From NCBI GenBank assembly GCA_028564705.1, contig JAPXFQ010001662.1, forward strand, positions 5,144,001 to 5,208,000: a stretch of 64,000 nucleotides of DNA, written 5' to 3'. The notes beneath the pieces were generated by a model. It made no database searches, was not told the origin of the DNA, and worked only from the letters and a program-made list of their open reading frames with translations. Source of the stretch: Apricaphanius iberus (lineage: Eukaryota; Chordata; Actinopteri; Cyprinodontiformes; Aphaniidae). A program made the position numbers and the translations under genes. Numbering within the stretch: position 1 is the stretch's first letter; each line of letters starts with the position of its first letter. Shown piece by piece: positions 51,713 to 63,938 of the stretch.

Positions 51713-51963
51713 CTGTTCTGCCAGCCTTGGATCAGGTTGGTGTATTTACTCAGTACTCCTTCCAGCTGCCTCCGACGCGCATGCTGCGGCTGCAGATTCA
51801 CGCCGCTGCCCTGCACTGTCCCCCGGCCGCCTCCAGCTCCAACTGAGCTTCCCAGAGAGCCAGAACCAGGGCTGTGCGAGCCGCTCCGACTTGCGGACTT
51901 CCTGGGCGACGACGAAGAGGAGTTGGTTCTATTGGTCCCGGGACTGCAGAGCGTCTTTTCCAT
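51713..51963 (-). CDS. osbpl10: osbpl10 coding exon 1: Ser/Gly-rich N-terminus and start of PH domain
   Basis: First coding exon of an oxysterol-binding protein-related protein. ORP10 proteins are cytosolic lipid-transfer/sensor proteins with an N-terminal PH domain for membrane phosphoinositide targeting and a C-terminal ORD that binds lipid. The 83 complete codons begin at ATG 51963. Residues 1-67 are low complexity, rich in Ser, Gly and Arg, as in the ORP10 N-terminal tail. From residue 68 the sequence LEGVLSKYTNLIQGWQN is the first strand of the PH domain and matches ORP10 better than ORP11. The exon ends AACAG|gtaggc, leaving two bases (AG) of an Arg codon that exon 2 completes with G (phase 2). 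The open frame on the opposite strand (51560-52093) is a GC-rich shadow. The paralog call (osbpl10, not osbpl11) rests on this exon and the linker exon. Confidence 0.88.
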
Positions 51964-52340
51964 CCTGATTTTGGGACGACAGAGAGCTGGCGGGTTGGAG
52001 AAGAGGGAGGATGGGGATGGAGCAGAAGCAGCAGCCAGTAGTGAAGGGAATTTAACAGAGTATGTAGTAAACAGAGCGATGAGTGTCCGCTGAGCTGAAA
52101 CAGAGGCAGTGGATATTCATCAGCTGGTTGAAGCGTTCTTCAAAACGACGGAAAGCTGACATAATCATCGGTGTGTTGAAATCGAGCTCTGCTCTGCAGA
52201 AGTGTCCGCTGTGCCAAACTGTTTCTGCTCCAGCGTTTTTCCTGCTGGGAAGGAGAGCAGAGCGCAGACACTCCCACTCCACACTGGACCTGCCCCCGGA
52301 TGTTACAATGCAAAAAAGGCAGGAAAACCCTGAGATGAGT
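51964..52340 (-). promoter_or_regulatory. osbpl10: osbpl10 5' UTR and probable CpG-rich promoter region
   Basis: This is the GC-rich stretch directly upstream of the exon 1 ATG, read on the minus strand. Together with exon 1 (51590-52310) it contains many CpG dinucleotides, in contrast to the AT-rich CpG-poor flanks, as expected for a CpG-island promoter. No clear TATA box is placed upstream. A TGAGTCA (AP-1 type) heptamer lies near 52336. The transcription start cannot be fixed from sequence alone, so the split between UTR and promoter is not known. No in-frame ATG was found in the bases just before the chosen start. Confidence 0.5.
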
Positions 52341-52661
52341 CACGTTTCACAGTCTCCGTAGTGTGTTGTTACAGCTGCAGGAACAAGAGATGTGATAAAG
52401 AAAGGCATGCCGATGCACGTTAACAAAGGTGTTTTTCATGAGAAAAATCATTTAAATAAAAAAATTGTGTGGGGGGATCAAGATAGTATATCAGTCATTT
52501 CAAAAAGTTTAACTCACATAGATTCATCACAGAGAGACATATTTCAAGCCGTCATAATTGTGATAGCTGTGACTTAAAGATAATGAAAACCCCAAATTTG
52601 GTATCTTGGAAAAGAAGGAGAAAATAATATAGTATATTTCATAGAATATTTAGGCCTAGTA
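52341..52661. other. region upstream of the osbpl10 promoter
   Basis: Composition returns to AT-rich. No upstream gene recognised. Confidence 0.4.
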
Positions 52662-54165
52662 CAGCACTGTGCAAAAGTTTTAATCAGGTGCGGGGAAAAT
52701 GCTGTGATCCTTTCAAAAATGGAAATGTTAATTGTTTGTTTTCAATGGAACAAGAGGAATCTAAATCAAACCGATATTTGTTCTGACCACCATTTGCCTT
52801 CAAAACAGCATCAGTTTTCCTAGTGACACTTCTTCTTTTGAAGGAACTCGGCTGGTAGGTGCTTCCAAACATCTTGGAGAACCAACTACAGGCATTCTAT
52901 AGATGCAGGCTTCCTAACATCCATCTGTCTTCATGTTATCCCAGAAACACTTGATGTTGAGATCAGGGCTCTATGGGGGACATAGAATTACTTCCAGGAC
53001 TTTTTCTTTACTGTGGCGATAGTTCTTAAAGAACGCTGTTGTCTGCAGACACTCGTAGGGACTTTCTCCAGCCCTTCAAACAAACTGACTTTTTCTACAG
53101 CCAAATATTTCAAATTTTGACTCATCAGTCCAGAGCACCTACTGCCATTTTTTTGCACCCCAGTTCCTATGTTTTCATGCTACCTGAGTCGCTTGGCCTC
53201 GTTTCTATGTTGGAGGTATGGCTTTTGGCTGCAACTTTTCCATGAAGACCACTTCTGGCCAGACTTCTACGGACAGTAGATGGGTACATGTGGATGGCAT
53301 TTTAATCTGCCTGTCATGTTTGCGGATTTTAGGACTCAGAAAGCAGCACCAAACTCAGACAACCAGGCAGTATTGTGGTTAGGATAAAATTACGTTTATT
53401 TAACAGAATGAATAATATCGGTTGTCTCAGGAGGATCATCAGGAACCGGATCACAGATGCGGGTGGAGAACTGCGGTTAGAAATGGAGAGGTTAGATTTC
53501 TAGATGGGGCACGGAAATGGATGCTGGAGGACGTGACTTACTGAAAAGTGGATGGATCGGATCTTGGAGGAGGTAAGTGGAATCCTGTAACCAGTGGCTG
53601 TCAAAGGTCCTGACTGTGTTTTGCAGGTGGAGCGGGCAGACGAAACAGACGGCAGAGATCAGTGGAGGCAACGGCGGTGCAGAGGATGACCAGGAGGACA
53701 TCCAGAGTAAGCAGGGAAGTGGTTTCCAGGAAATCTTTCTGGAGGAGCAGAGGTCAGAGGAGGAAACCCCAGGAGGACGAGGATCTCTGGATCAGGATAT
53801 ACGAGGGAGGCAAGGTAAGTAATGTTTTATTTTTTTATTTTTTTTTCAAGTTTACTCTTCAGAAAGGTTTTTCTAAATTTAAGTTGACCATGTTTAACAC
53901 GCTTTCAGCAAGAAAAGTCTTGTGTCAGCTTGCAGCACCCGTTCCTCTTTTGTAGCTGGAGTTGATGAGCCCAGATGAGCTGCACCTGCTGCCAACAGCC
54001 TGCCACGCCCCTGCAGAGATAGGAACAAAAACACACAGCAGAACACCAGCACAAACACAGAATCCCATCACTGCCAGTTCTTAGCTGATGGCACTGCTGG
54101 ACATCTTCTGAGTTCAAAGGGTAATACGTTTTTCGTCTGCTGCACCAAGTTTCTTTGGCACACAA
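52662..54165 (-). mobile_element. Tc1-like relic, fifth family, split by a solo LTR
   Basis: The left terminus CAGCACTGTGCAAAAGTTTT follows TA (52660-52661). The inner sequence (ACCATTTGCCTTCAAAACAG, CTCATCAGTCCAGAGCACCT, ACTTCTACGGACAGTAGATG) belongs to a common fish Tc1 whose transposase would read on the minus strand. The sequence is interrupted at 53312 and resumes at 54076 with AGTTCTTAGCTGATGGCACT. It is lost after about 54165, so the N-terminal coding half and the other TIR are missing. Confidence 0.75.
53312..54070 (-). mobile_element. solo LTR of an LTR retrotransposon (759 bp)
   Basis: The 5-bp duplication CTGCC lies at 53307-53311 and 54071-54075. Read on the minus strand, the element begins TGATGGGATTC and ends AACATGACA, the TG..CA ends of an LTR. 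A TATA-like TACAAAAG lies at 53947-53954, and a polyadenylation signal AATAAA at 53395-53400 is followed by about 80 bp of U5-like sequence. No gag, pol or env is attached, as expected after recombination between two LTRs. The frames inside it (53577-53955) are not coding. Superfamily (Ty3/gypsy-like or other) not decided. Confidence 0.75.
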
Positions 54166-56222
54166 ATGGAGCTGACAACAGAACACCATGCAGCGAGATG
54201 TAAATCTGACCATCAGCATGACGATGGAAGAGCACACAATTTTTCTTCAACATAGAGCCAAGCAGAAGCAAATAAAGAGAAAAAAAGGAAAAGGGGACAA
54301 AAACGGAGTGCATCTCAAATGATAAAGGAGCGGATAAGCATAAACGGCCACCCAGGCTAACACAAAAGGTTCCGTTATCCTTGCTGTTCATTTTTCTGAT
54401 CCACTGTACCAAATGGAGGAGTTAAATCTAAAAGGACAAGAAACAACAAAGTCACAAAATAATTTTGCTTTAGCTGAAAAATATACTATTTATACTTTTG
54501 TTACAGATGATCTGCCCTGTAAAGTTTTAAAACCAGACTGAAAAATATTAACAAAATCTATTCATACTGCATTAAATTTTAACTTTTTCTAAACTGTCAT
54601 TTTAGACAATGCTACTGCAATAAAGAATTAAATGTATTTTTATTATATTTTTTACCTGCCCTTACAGTCCTTCTTTTTACTTAATTTCACTTTTCCCAGT
54701 ATCAATAAAACTATAAAATCGTCACCCTCTAGGTATCAACCTATGCTTGTGCTAGCACAATCATGGCCATTACAACCAGCATAAAAAAAGTCATGCTAAT
54801 GAGAACCGGACAGAGCATCGTTGCAGCCTCTTGGAAAACAGCCGGTATTGTGATGAGAAATCGAAGGCTTACCTAATGACTCTGCAGGACTCTTAGATAG
54901 ACGGATAGATTCTGCTCTGTGTCGGGTGACGCAGTCACGAAGATCAAGAGAACCAAGTAAAAAAATAAAATAAAAATCTCAAGGGAACAGAGAGTCAATG
55001 GTTATTAAGTGTGTGAGTGGAGTCAAGCTCCAGTCATCTGCATTTAATTATGATAGCAGATTGTCCACTCGTATATTAAAAGCCAACACTATTTATTATA
55101 CAGTCATATATATTTCCTGAAAATCTTTTCAATCTGAATTTCTTTTTTGGTATCTGTGGCGTCTGAAAGTTTCATGCATCTTCAAAGATTATTATTCATG
55201 TTCCTCAACACCATCTGGATGTCAGCATCTTTCATTCAAGAAAGGCTGTTGTTTTCCTTATATGTAGTAATAATAATATATTTTGCACAAGTTATGCTAC
55301 CTTAAATGACAGAAAAATATTCGTTAACATGTAAAATATAATTCTCCTCAAAACTTAACTTTAATTGGTAAAACCTCTGCAGTGGCTTTCCAAAGGGTAG
55401 ACTCCTCTCTTAAAATCCAACAACTGAGACTATGATAAGCCATTTATATAACATAAATGTTGTGCAAGTGAAAAACAAATAATAAATATATTTCAGAGAG
55501 CAGAATTTAAAGGTTAACACAGGTAAAAAATCCTGGATGCATAAACGTGTAATCTCTTGAACTAAAACCGTTGTAAACTACAGTAAATTTTGGCATTAAA
55601 GGTTGTTGCATTTCTTCCAGTTGGTTAATGTGCTGAATGTAATTTAATTCAAAATGGCTTTGTCTATCCTAAAAGAAAATTACGTTTTCGTTGCTCATAT
55701 CATCAAAGTATTTTTAGAGAGTCGTTGTGGATGGTGGTGCTGTCGGAGGAAGGATCTCCAGTAGCAGTCAGTCTTGCAGCAAAACTGAAGAGACATCTGA
55801 CTGAAGACTGTTGCTATATGACAGTCTTTTGACTGTTATGACATGCCAACCTCAAAGTTTTGGGCCGTACAGACAATATTTCCAAATTACATGCCGCAGA
55901 TGACACCATCAGTTTTTTGCAAGCTCTGTTCATAAACAGTACCTCATTTGCTTTTGCTGCTGCTCTTTAAATCTTTGTCTGGCCATTAGGTTGGAAAGCA
56001 GAGCAGGAAGACATAGTCGGGAATATGATCCTTTTTCATGGCAATTTCTTCTAAATACCAAGGAAGTCTATACAACTGAATTTGATTACAATAAAACAAT
56101 AAAACAATACATTAAAACGTTCTTTATTCTGACATTACACAAATACAAAAAAATATGAAAAAACAAACAAACTCTGATCTGAGGTTTGACGTTAGAGAAT
56201 TTTTGAAGTGTAAATATTAGGT
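54166..56222. other. upstream intergenic DNA, no feature recognised
   Basis: AT-rich, no ORF above 115 codons, no host exon recognised on either strand. Confidence 0.4.
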
Positions 56223-56230
56223 TTCATATG

Positions 56231-56732
56231 CAGTGGCGGTCCTTCCTACAGGTGACATAGGCACTTGCCTAGGGCATCATCTAGAGAGGGGCGCCAAATA
56301 TGTGGCGAGAAACTTTTTTTTTATACTGTATCTTTTTTTAAACAGGTTTTGCCATCTCTATCTATAACAATACTTTGATATAAATATTGGTTACATAAAT
56401 ATTTTGTGTATATAGTGTATTTATGTGAATCCCATTTTACAGTATATAGTTTTGCATACAATGTTTTATTGTTAATTTATTTTTTGTTTGGATTCTTTAG
56501 TGTGCACTTTTTGTTCTCAGATGTTGCACTACTGTTCAAGTTAAACTTTTATTTTTTGTACATTTATTATTGAACAGCTTTATTCTTTTGCACACGTTGT
56601 TATATTATTATTGTTATACTATCATTATTTAAATAAATGTGCAATTCTTTGGACATTACTTCTTTTTTCGTGGGCAAGGGACACCATCAGTCAAGCACAC
56701 CTAGGGCACCAAATGGTCTAGGACTGCCACTG
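56231..56732. mobile_element. nonautonomous hAT element (502 bp) with perfect target duplication
   Basis: TTCATATG occurs at 56223-56230 and 56733-56740. The terminal inverted repeats start CAGTGGCGGTCCT on the left and CAGTGGCAGTCCTAGACC on the right (complement). A subterminal GCCTAGGGCA / GCCCTAGGTG pair is also inverted. No coding capacity. Confidence 0.88.
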
Positions 56733-56883
56733 TTCATATGCTTAATGTGAATATGGGATCTTGAGGTTTCCAAATGAGAATGATTGTTCTGGTCTTGCAT
56801 CAGCAGGCTATTTCACTAGGTTTGGCTAGTAGGTTCAGCCCGATACAGCGTGTTTCCATTATCTTTGTCTGGGCTGAGCCAAC

Positions 56884-58580
56884 AGTGGCGGAAGGCCTAT
56901 AGAGTGTGGTAGGGTGCCACCCCACCACTCACTACTTGCCATATTACCTTGAAGAAAATGTGGAACAATTTTTTATAATAAAATAAAAATATTTTTGAAA
57001 TATATGTGTGTTTTCTTTCTGATGTGCAAGATAAATAATTTATAGTTTATGGTGAGTTTAGCTGTTAAGCTCATCGGCATTGTCTGATTGAGGACATATT
57101 TCGGCCTTGGGGTGCAAAATCTTTGCCCAACAGACTCTTGTTAAAAGTTGTACATGCACAGTAGCTCTTCCTTAATGCAAGAGATAGGAAGATTTGGGGT
57201 ACAGGAGAGCTGTGCCCTGAGGGGATAAGGTTTACTGATCACCCCTCTCCCTCCGTGGGGCTGACATCAAGCCAACATCATGGATGTCTCTCATAGAGTT
57301 CGGCTGATAAGACATATGAAACCGCAGGAGTTGTAGACAAACGAAAAGAGACGCAAAATGGAGAAAGAGAAAGAGAATAATTCAATTATATCACTCAGAA
57401 CAATACTGTTTGAGAGAAAAACACAGGAGGAGAAGCTCGAGGTAAGAGCTTGGACCTGATAATCAGCCAAATATCAAGATCAATCAGCAGTAAAACGAGA
57501 GTATAAAAGCGCTGTGTTAATGTTGATTTACGCATGTTGGTTCACTGTATAGCTTCAGTATATTTCATAGTGAGTTAGCACTGCTTTAAAAATTGCATTA
57601 TTAAGTTAAGGTGATGTTTTCAGACTTAAATTAGTGCTAATTCATTAGCGGAAGTAGGTGTGTCTACACAGCTACTTCACAATAAGAGCGTTCATTCCTA
57701 ACTTTTTAATTGATTACCAGAAACTTTTATCTGCTGAGTATTTTACTTATTGTAAAATGGTAAATTGTTACATTTGATTACTTAGTCTGTGTTACATTTT
57801 ATTTTTGTGATGTTTAACACAGCTGCTGATATCCAAATGTTAGATTTATTCATATATTTTGGTTAGTCCAACCTTAGTTGCATTTGTTTTTATTTTTCAT
57901 ATGGGATTGCACACATATTCATCTCCCTCCTTACATTTATATCACCGAAAACTCTATCGGCAGCTGTGTGGAAATAATAAAGAACAGAAGACATATAACA
58001 GCCTTTTCTCCAACTCATATCTTCTCATACTCTGAATGGCTGTAAGTGGAGCTCAGATACTCCCAGTGTTAACAAAGTGATCCCATCCTGAATCAGTACC
58101 TCAAAGATAGCTCATCATTTCCTCCACTACAGTAGGAGTCTGTGTTGCAGCAAAACTGTTGTAATCTCTGACTGAAATCTCACTTTTGTCATAGGATAGT
58201 CCCATAAGAGGATGCTGTGGGTTGTCTGACATTAATAAGAAACAGTCAGCTTTACATACAGAACATGTTAGCCAGCTAGTTTGCCTTAGTAACTGGCTAA
58301 AAGATAACCAGTTTAAAAGGGCCATGTGTCAATGTCAAAACAAATTTTCTTTTAATCACTCCTTTATTTCATTTTAAAAAAAAGAGCAAGGGGATCTCGA
58401 CTTGTCTTTTATTTACACTGGAAATTGTAGGTTTTTTAGTCATATTTAGGAATATTAATTTCTCATGATTGATTCACAGCTACCCTGTGATTTATTAGAT
58501 AAGAAATCTTAATCGTTGGACACCCTTAATATCTAGCCATCATAGTTGTAGCCTGCCCTGAAGAAAATTTACCGCCACTG
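56884..58580. mobile_element. second hAT-type element (1697 bp) with 8-bp target duplication
   Basis: GAGCCAAC at 56876-56883 and 58581-58588 flanks termini AGTGGCGGAAGG and the complement of TTACCGCCACTG. One terminal C is shared with the duplication. The start CAGTGGCGG is the same as in the neighbour at 56231. No convincing hAT transposase was read; the interior (57270-57440) has a purine-rich open stretch without a recognised domain. Probably a deletion derivative. Confidence 0.7.
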
Positions 58581-58588
58581 GAGCCAAC

Positions 58589-61500
58589 CCCTTTTTTCAG
58601 ACTACCTCTGCCTTGGTTCGAAGCGGGCCGAGGCAACCCAACTCACCCACCTGTGGACTGTGAAGTCATGTCATTCTCACTGCTACCTAGCAGTGGTAGT
58701 CACTGATTGAACTGGTGGTGTTTGCTTGAAGTGATGTCACAGAATGGCGAAGCATGGCTTCCAGTGAGTTGAAAAACATTGCTATGGAACAGTAAAGAAA
58801 TGAAGGCTATCTAACCTATTTTAACAACCACAAACACAACTCAGATGCCACGTAAATAAATATTTGTAAACAAAATCGTATTATCATAGTTTCGTCAACC
58901 CAGCCGCCACATTTCGGCCTCTACCGCAGCAAGCCTTTGTGCTAAACGCACAATCAACCACTCAAATGAAAGCAGAGACTCTACCGATTCCAAAAATACA
59001 TCTGCCAAAACGCTACGTCAAATTGACCAAACAGCTCAGAGTGAAAGTCTTATGCGTAAAATAATAGTGTCAGTCCGCAAGACCGTCTTATGACACAAGA
59101 TGGCGCAGGACGCACGGCCATAACTTTGTTTTGCTGCTTTCACTGTTTATATCTGAAAGATGCCCAAAAGTGTTTATTATAGGTCTACTGAACACTATGT
59201 AATATTACAATGAAAAATATAACTTTTACACAACAGAAATAGAAATAAACTGGACACCTCGCCTGATATGCCTGTACTAAAACCTCTCTAGTTTTGTCCT
59301 GTTTCACATAATCACTTTCAACTTTTGCAGAGATAATGTCCACATGTTGTATTTACATTGTATTGAGAAATCACTGCCATTCAAGCAATATCCATTGAGT
59401 TTTTCAATAAAGAACTATGTTTTTTTTAGGCGGAGCAAAAAATCAATAAATTTCTGCTGTGTTCCATCTTCAATTTCTCCTAACCAGTAACAGATAACAT
59501 CCATAATGACACATCTATAAATTCTACTCAATGTTATCTTTACAATAACACCAAAATGGTTCAAATACTCTTTTCGGTTGCTGAAATACAACCATTTTTT
59601 GTTGGGTTAGCAATTTTCGAGAGCTAGGCTTCAAAATAGGCCTAGGACTTACATGTTAATTATTCGGTATTTCTGTTGATCGTCTAGATCCAACAGTTTT
59701 AGTTTTGGTAGCACAGGCATTAGCACGCAGGCTTCGCATAGCCTTTTAGTGGAAGTGGATGTGAAAGATAAATGTTTAGAGCATCAGAACCTTTTCCGGG
59801 CTATTACTGTTTCTAACAAGTAAAAGTCACATTCAAACTGTTGTCTAAACTGACCCAACATGGTCTTCGATAAACATTTTTCCAAAATATATTTAGAACT
59901 AACTTGACAGAGGTCCCACAGGTAAAGGGAGCACTCCTGTTTAAAGACTTACAAAATGCAAGGAACAAATACTTTGAATTAATTAAATTGTTTTACATGC
60001 TTCCAACTCATGAGGGGAAAAAAACAGTTTTCTATTAAACCATCTCCCTTTTGCTGTCTTCTCAGTTTAAGCCTCAATTTAAGTTTCTTCCAGCTAATTT
60101 TTTTTTCTAATCATTCATTTTTTCTGTCCTTCATTATATTAAATATTTCAGCAAAGTTTATTTAAAGCAACCGTGATGTCCTCATGATGACTTTGCTGAA
60201 CAGGAACATTCGTCTGACAGAGAGCTCTAAAACATGTATAGGCTCATTCTCCAGCTCTTTGACTCAGTATGTGTCCAATATCCTCGTCTGCAGTCCTGCT
60301 TCAGATTTATGTTAGCTGAGGCCGACCCTCATCATCCTCCACTGCCTGTCTACTTCGCAGCTATTATAGGAGACACTCAAACATGAACTGTTCCTGAATT
60401 TGAGCTCTTTCAGGTAGCATTGGTTAAAGGTTATCTTTCTTTAAAGGTTCATTCTGTTGCACTTTATTTACAGACGTTTACAGAATGTCTCTCCCCATTT
60501 CTGTGCTGGTCACTGTCGCCACAATACCATCTGGTATATAGTTTGACCTGATGGGGGGACGCGCCACAAAGTGTCCGCCTACTATGATATGTCTTTAGCC
60601 AATCACAGTAACGACTCATACGTGCAAGCTGGTAAATCAAGCTCTCAGCAAATCCAGTTGGAAGAAAAGCACAGATCTTTCTGATGAAGAAATGTATAAA
60701 GTCCTACCTATGCTCCTTTTTCGACGAAGAAATCATCTCTACTTCTCCTAAAACAGATTCCATAGACGCTTCTACAAGTACGTCCACCTGCACAGCCATG
60801 TTATTGAGCCAAAAGCACAATACTGACAAATAATTGAACACAAATAATTGGTCCGCTCCACCAGTGGAGTTGAGTCAGATGGTTTAGTTGGAGCAGTACA
60901 AGATGGATTCTCGTGGGTTTGGAAAACTTTAAAGAGATCCAGTGATATCTGTGGTTCTCTGGATTGATTTTTTTAGTGTTAATGATAGAGGAGGGACGGT
61001 AAATCATATTCTAGGATCCATAACAAGGTCAGGATTTGCTTTATTAGGACCGCAACACCATAGCGCACCGTATTGTGCCATATAGTGTTACTTTATTACA
61101 GAGTTGCGCATGCACGTTAAATATAGGAATAGTGCGGCAAAGTCATCCACTCATGACAACTCAGTGTTTCCCACTCTGGGACTTGCTTTGAAACATGATA
61201 GTTTACGGTGTCCTAAAACACTGGCTCCTTATGGATGAGACACCTATTCGATATTTGTAGCTATACCTGGTGTCATCTTCGTGTAGACAGGGCCTCAGTG
61301 TCCCCGCTTTCCTAGAGCCACAGCTGTTCCACATCTCCTCTGATTAGCTGATCTGGTTCCTTTGTTCATTTTATGTAAGCTCCTGCTTTCCATTTGTTTC
61401 TTGCTAGATTCTCTGTTACATTCACTCCCTGTCTTTATTTCTCAATAACAATAAAATATTTTTTATCTTAAATGTCATGTTTACAGAATGTGTACAGAAA

Positions 61501-63288
61501 CTCTCATAATTAATAGAAGTAAAGGACTGAGAACATCATTATGTGAGCAACTAATCTATATAATGTCTTTCATTTTAAATTGGGTCTAATTTATTGAATA
61601 AATCTGTATGATGTATCAAGTAGTATTCCAAATCTGACCCTTATCTAACTATGACATATACAGAAACTATAAAAAGACACATAACCTTCCTGCTCACTGT
61701 TTAATATTAAATCATACCAGGTTTATACGCATTTTCTTTATATTTGATAGACATGGGTATTAAACTGTAGAGCTTGGATCAAGTTTCCCTCCTTATGCTT
61801 CTCAACAGAGTTTGCTTTTGTAAAAGGCCAGATTGGAGGACAGCGTGATTTAAAAGTTTCAAGTAATAGATTTCCCCCACCTGAGTTCTGGATCTATGCA
61901 GCCCTTCTAGAGTTACCATGGGCCTCTTGGCTGCTTCTCTGAATAACACTCTCCTTTCTGTTAGCTTAGCTTGAAAGTCATTTTTGAATGTATATTGGTA
62001 CTGGAGCTGATGCACTTCTGAATATTATTATTAACAAATATTTTCAAAAATATGTATTAGATTTTTACATAACCAAACTGCACTAATTGTAGTTGGTCTA
62101 TTAAATATGGTATAAATAAGTTACAAGGTTCAACGTTTGTGTAACAGTGATTCAGAGCTTTAAAAAGAGGGAAAGAAAGACTTGTGTTTAAAGACAAACA
62201 TCTCATGGGTCTGAGGCCTTGATTTTCCCATCATGCTTCGTCGTTCTTCACCTCAAAGCCGAATGTACTGAGAAGTGTGACGAAGAGGTACCTTAATTGA
62301 TTAAATCTGTCAGAAGACTAATTTCTAACTCAGCACACATTCCTGAAAAGGTCACCTAGAGAACTTCTGAAGAGGAGGAGGATTTGTCCTGAAGCGGGCC
62401 GTCAGAATCTGAATAGGAACTGTTGTGTGTTATCAGCCAGCTTATCAGCTCTTGGCTGTGTAAGCCTGCCTGTCCTCGTTGCAGAGATATCCTCACGCTG
62501 CCGCACTGCCAATCACTTTGTGTGCTGAAACACGTAATCAGAGATAGGCCAAACAAACCTAGATAATGATTCACAGAGATACACACTAGCCTTGGACTGT
62601 TTCTATGTCCCAATAATAAAACACTACAACATTAGATTAACATGTTACTCTGGCTAATTGTTCCAGACAGCTGTGGAGATGATTACAGTACAGTTTGTTT
62701 TGATAGCATTTTATCTGCTCATTGCAAACTTTGCAGTCCATCCTGATTGCTCGGTAAAATGTCTCAGTGGAAAGAAGCTTATCGCGTGTGTAAATAAGCT
62801 CAGGGTCTGCTTTCCCTTTAGTTTCACACTAAGGAGATCTTAATGTTGTTATTATACAGGTCAGGCAGGGTACGTCAACATTTACAGGAAGGGTTTAATG
62901 TGGTATCAGTACATGTTGTGATGTTTTATCAAGACCAGGAACCTCACCAGCAGGTAGCTCATATAGCTATTGACCAAGTAAGTTGACAAGGTCACTTCTC
63001 TCTGTGTGTGGGTGTATTCATTAAGTTACTCCTCCTAGTAGATTTAGTGACTCTATCAAAGCCTATGATGGGAACCACAGCCCAGTTTTAATGCAGCAGC
63101 CCCCCAATGTGAAGTAAGGTTTGTAAGGTAAGGTTTGGAAAATATTTGACTGTAGTGTACACCTCACATTGTTTCCCATTTCATGTGAGAACGAGGGCTT
63201 TTTAAAAAGCATTCCTACCTTTAAAACCTTTTCTCCGTTTTTCCTGTTGCAGCCACAAATATTTATACATTTTAGTAAGATTTTAGGT
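58589..63288. other. upstream intergenic DNA, little recognised
   Basis: No host exon recognised. A GC-richer patch at 60530-60800 looks like transposon debris without ends. At 62420-62450 two TTATCAG (GATA-type) motifs lie 13 bp apart in a balanced-composition stretch (62370-62600) that could be regulatory, but this is unsupported. Confidence 0.35.
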
Positions 63289-63938
63289 AAGATCCATCCA
63301 TCCATCTTCTTCTGCTTCATCTGGGGTCAGGTCGTGGGGGCAGCATCTTAAGCAGAGAGACCCAGACTTCCTTCTCCCCAGCTACTTGGGCCAGCTCTTC
63401 GGGAAGAATCCCCAGGCCAGCCGAGAGACATAGTCTTTCCAGCGTGTCCTTCCACCATGTCCAAGTGCCAAGTGCACACATGGACACCCTTATGTTTGAA
63501 CATCATGTCTGTTATGGACAATGATGAGCACAGAAGTCCAATGACAAAACACCACTCCGATTCAAATCGGGGGGACCATTCTGCCCAAACACACCTCTCC
63601 AGGTCTCACTGTTATTGCCCATGTGAGCGTTTAAGTCCCCAAGTAGAATGAGGGAGGCCCCAGGAATACAAGAAGGGTGGGTAATCTAATCTACCGTTTG
63701 GTGCATAAGCACAAACAACAGTCAGGGACTTGTGTCCGGACGAGGATAACTGAATCCAAGTTGCTCATCATAGGGGTCTTCGGGCAGCGTTTTTTCTGAT
63801 CCCTGACGTAGGACCAGTTTGCCATGGGTAACCCTACCAGGGGCGGAACGCCCCCGATAACTTAGCACCTATGATCATTGGGACACTCAAACTGGTCAAC
63901 CACGATAAGTTGATAGCCCAGGGAGGAGATTTTAGGTA
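63289..63938 (-). mobile_element. internally deleted Rex3-like (RTE) LINE copy
   Basis: On the minus strand the 3' part (63289-63448) matches the 3' end of the 21033-22235 copy: CCATCCATC tail, GGGGGCAGCATCTTAAGCAG, AGAGACCCAGACTTCC, CAGGCCAG. At about 63450 it jumps to sequence from the 5' endonuclease half of the same kind of element: CACTGTTATTGCCCATGTGA (GNNN/H-type strand), AAGTCCCCAAGTAGAATGAG (the LLGDF motif read in reverse), GGTGCATAAGCACAAACAAC, and TTGCCATGGGTAACCCTACC upstream. The whole reverse transcriptase is missing. Eroded, not functional. Confidence 0.68.

Noticed and set aside
51560..52093. 177-codon plus-strand ORF, the third longest in the window
   Set aside because: It lies antisense to osbpl10 exon 1 and its GC-rich 5' UTR. 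The composition is Pro/Cys-rich without any domain, and the opposite strand has homology, a start and a correct splice donor.
53577..53955. Glu-rich overlapping ORFs (53577-53822, 53662-53955)
   Set aside because: They fall inside the solo LTR, overlap in two frames and have no domain; the composition reflects purine-rich LTR sequence.
62356..62613. 85-codon minus-strand ORF with Ser-rich end, considered as a host exon
   Set aside because: No splice-site pair, no domain and no recognised homology; balanced composition alone is not enough.
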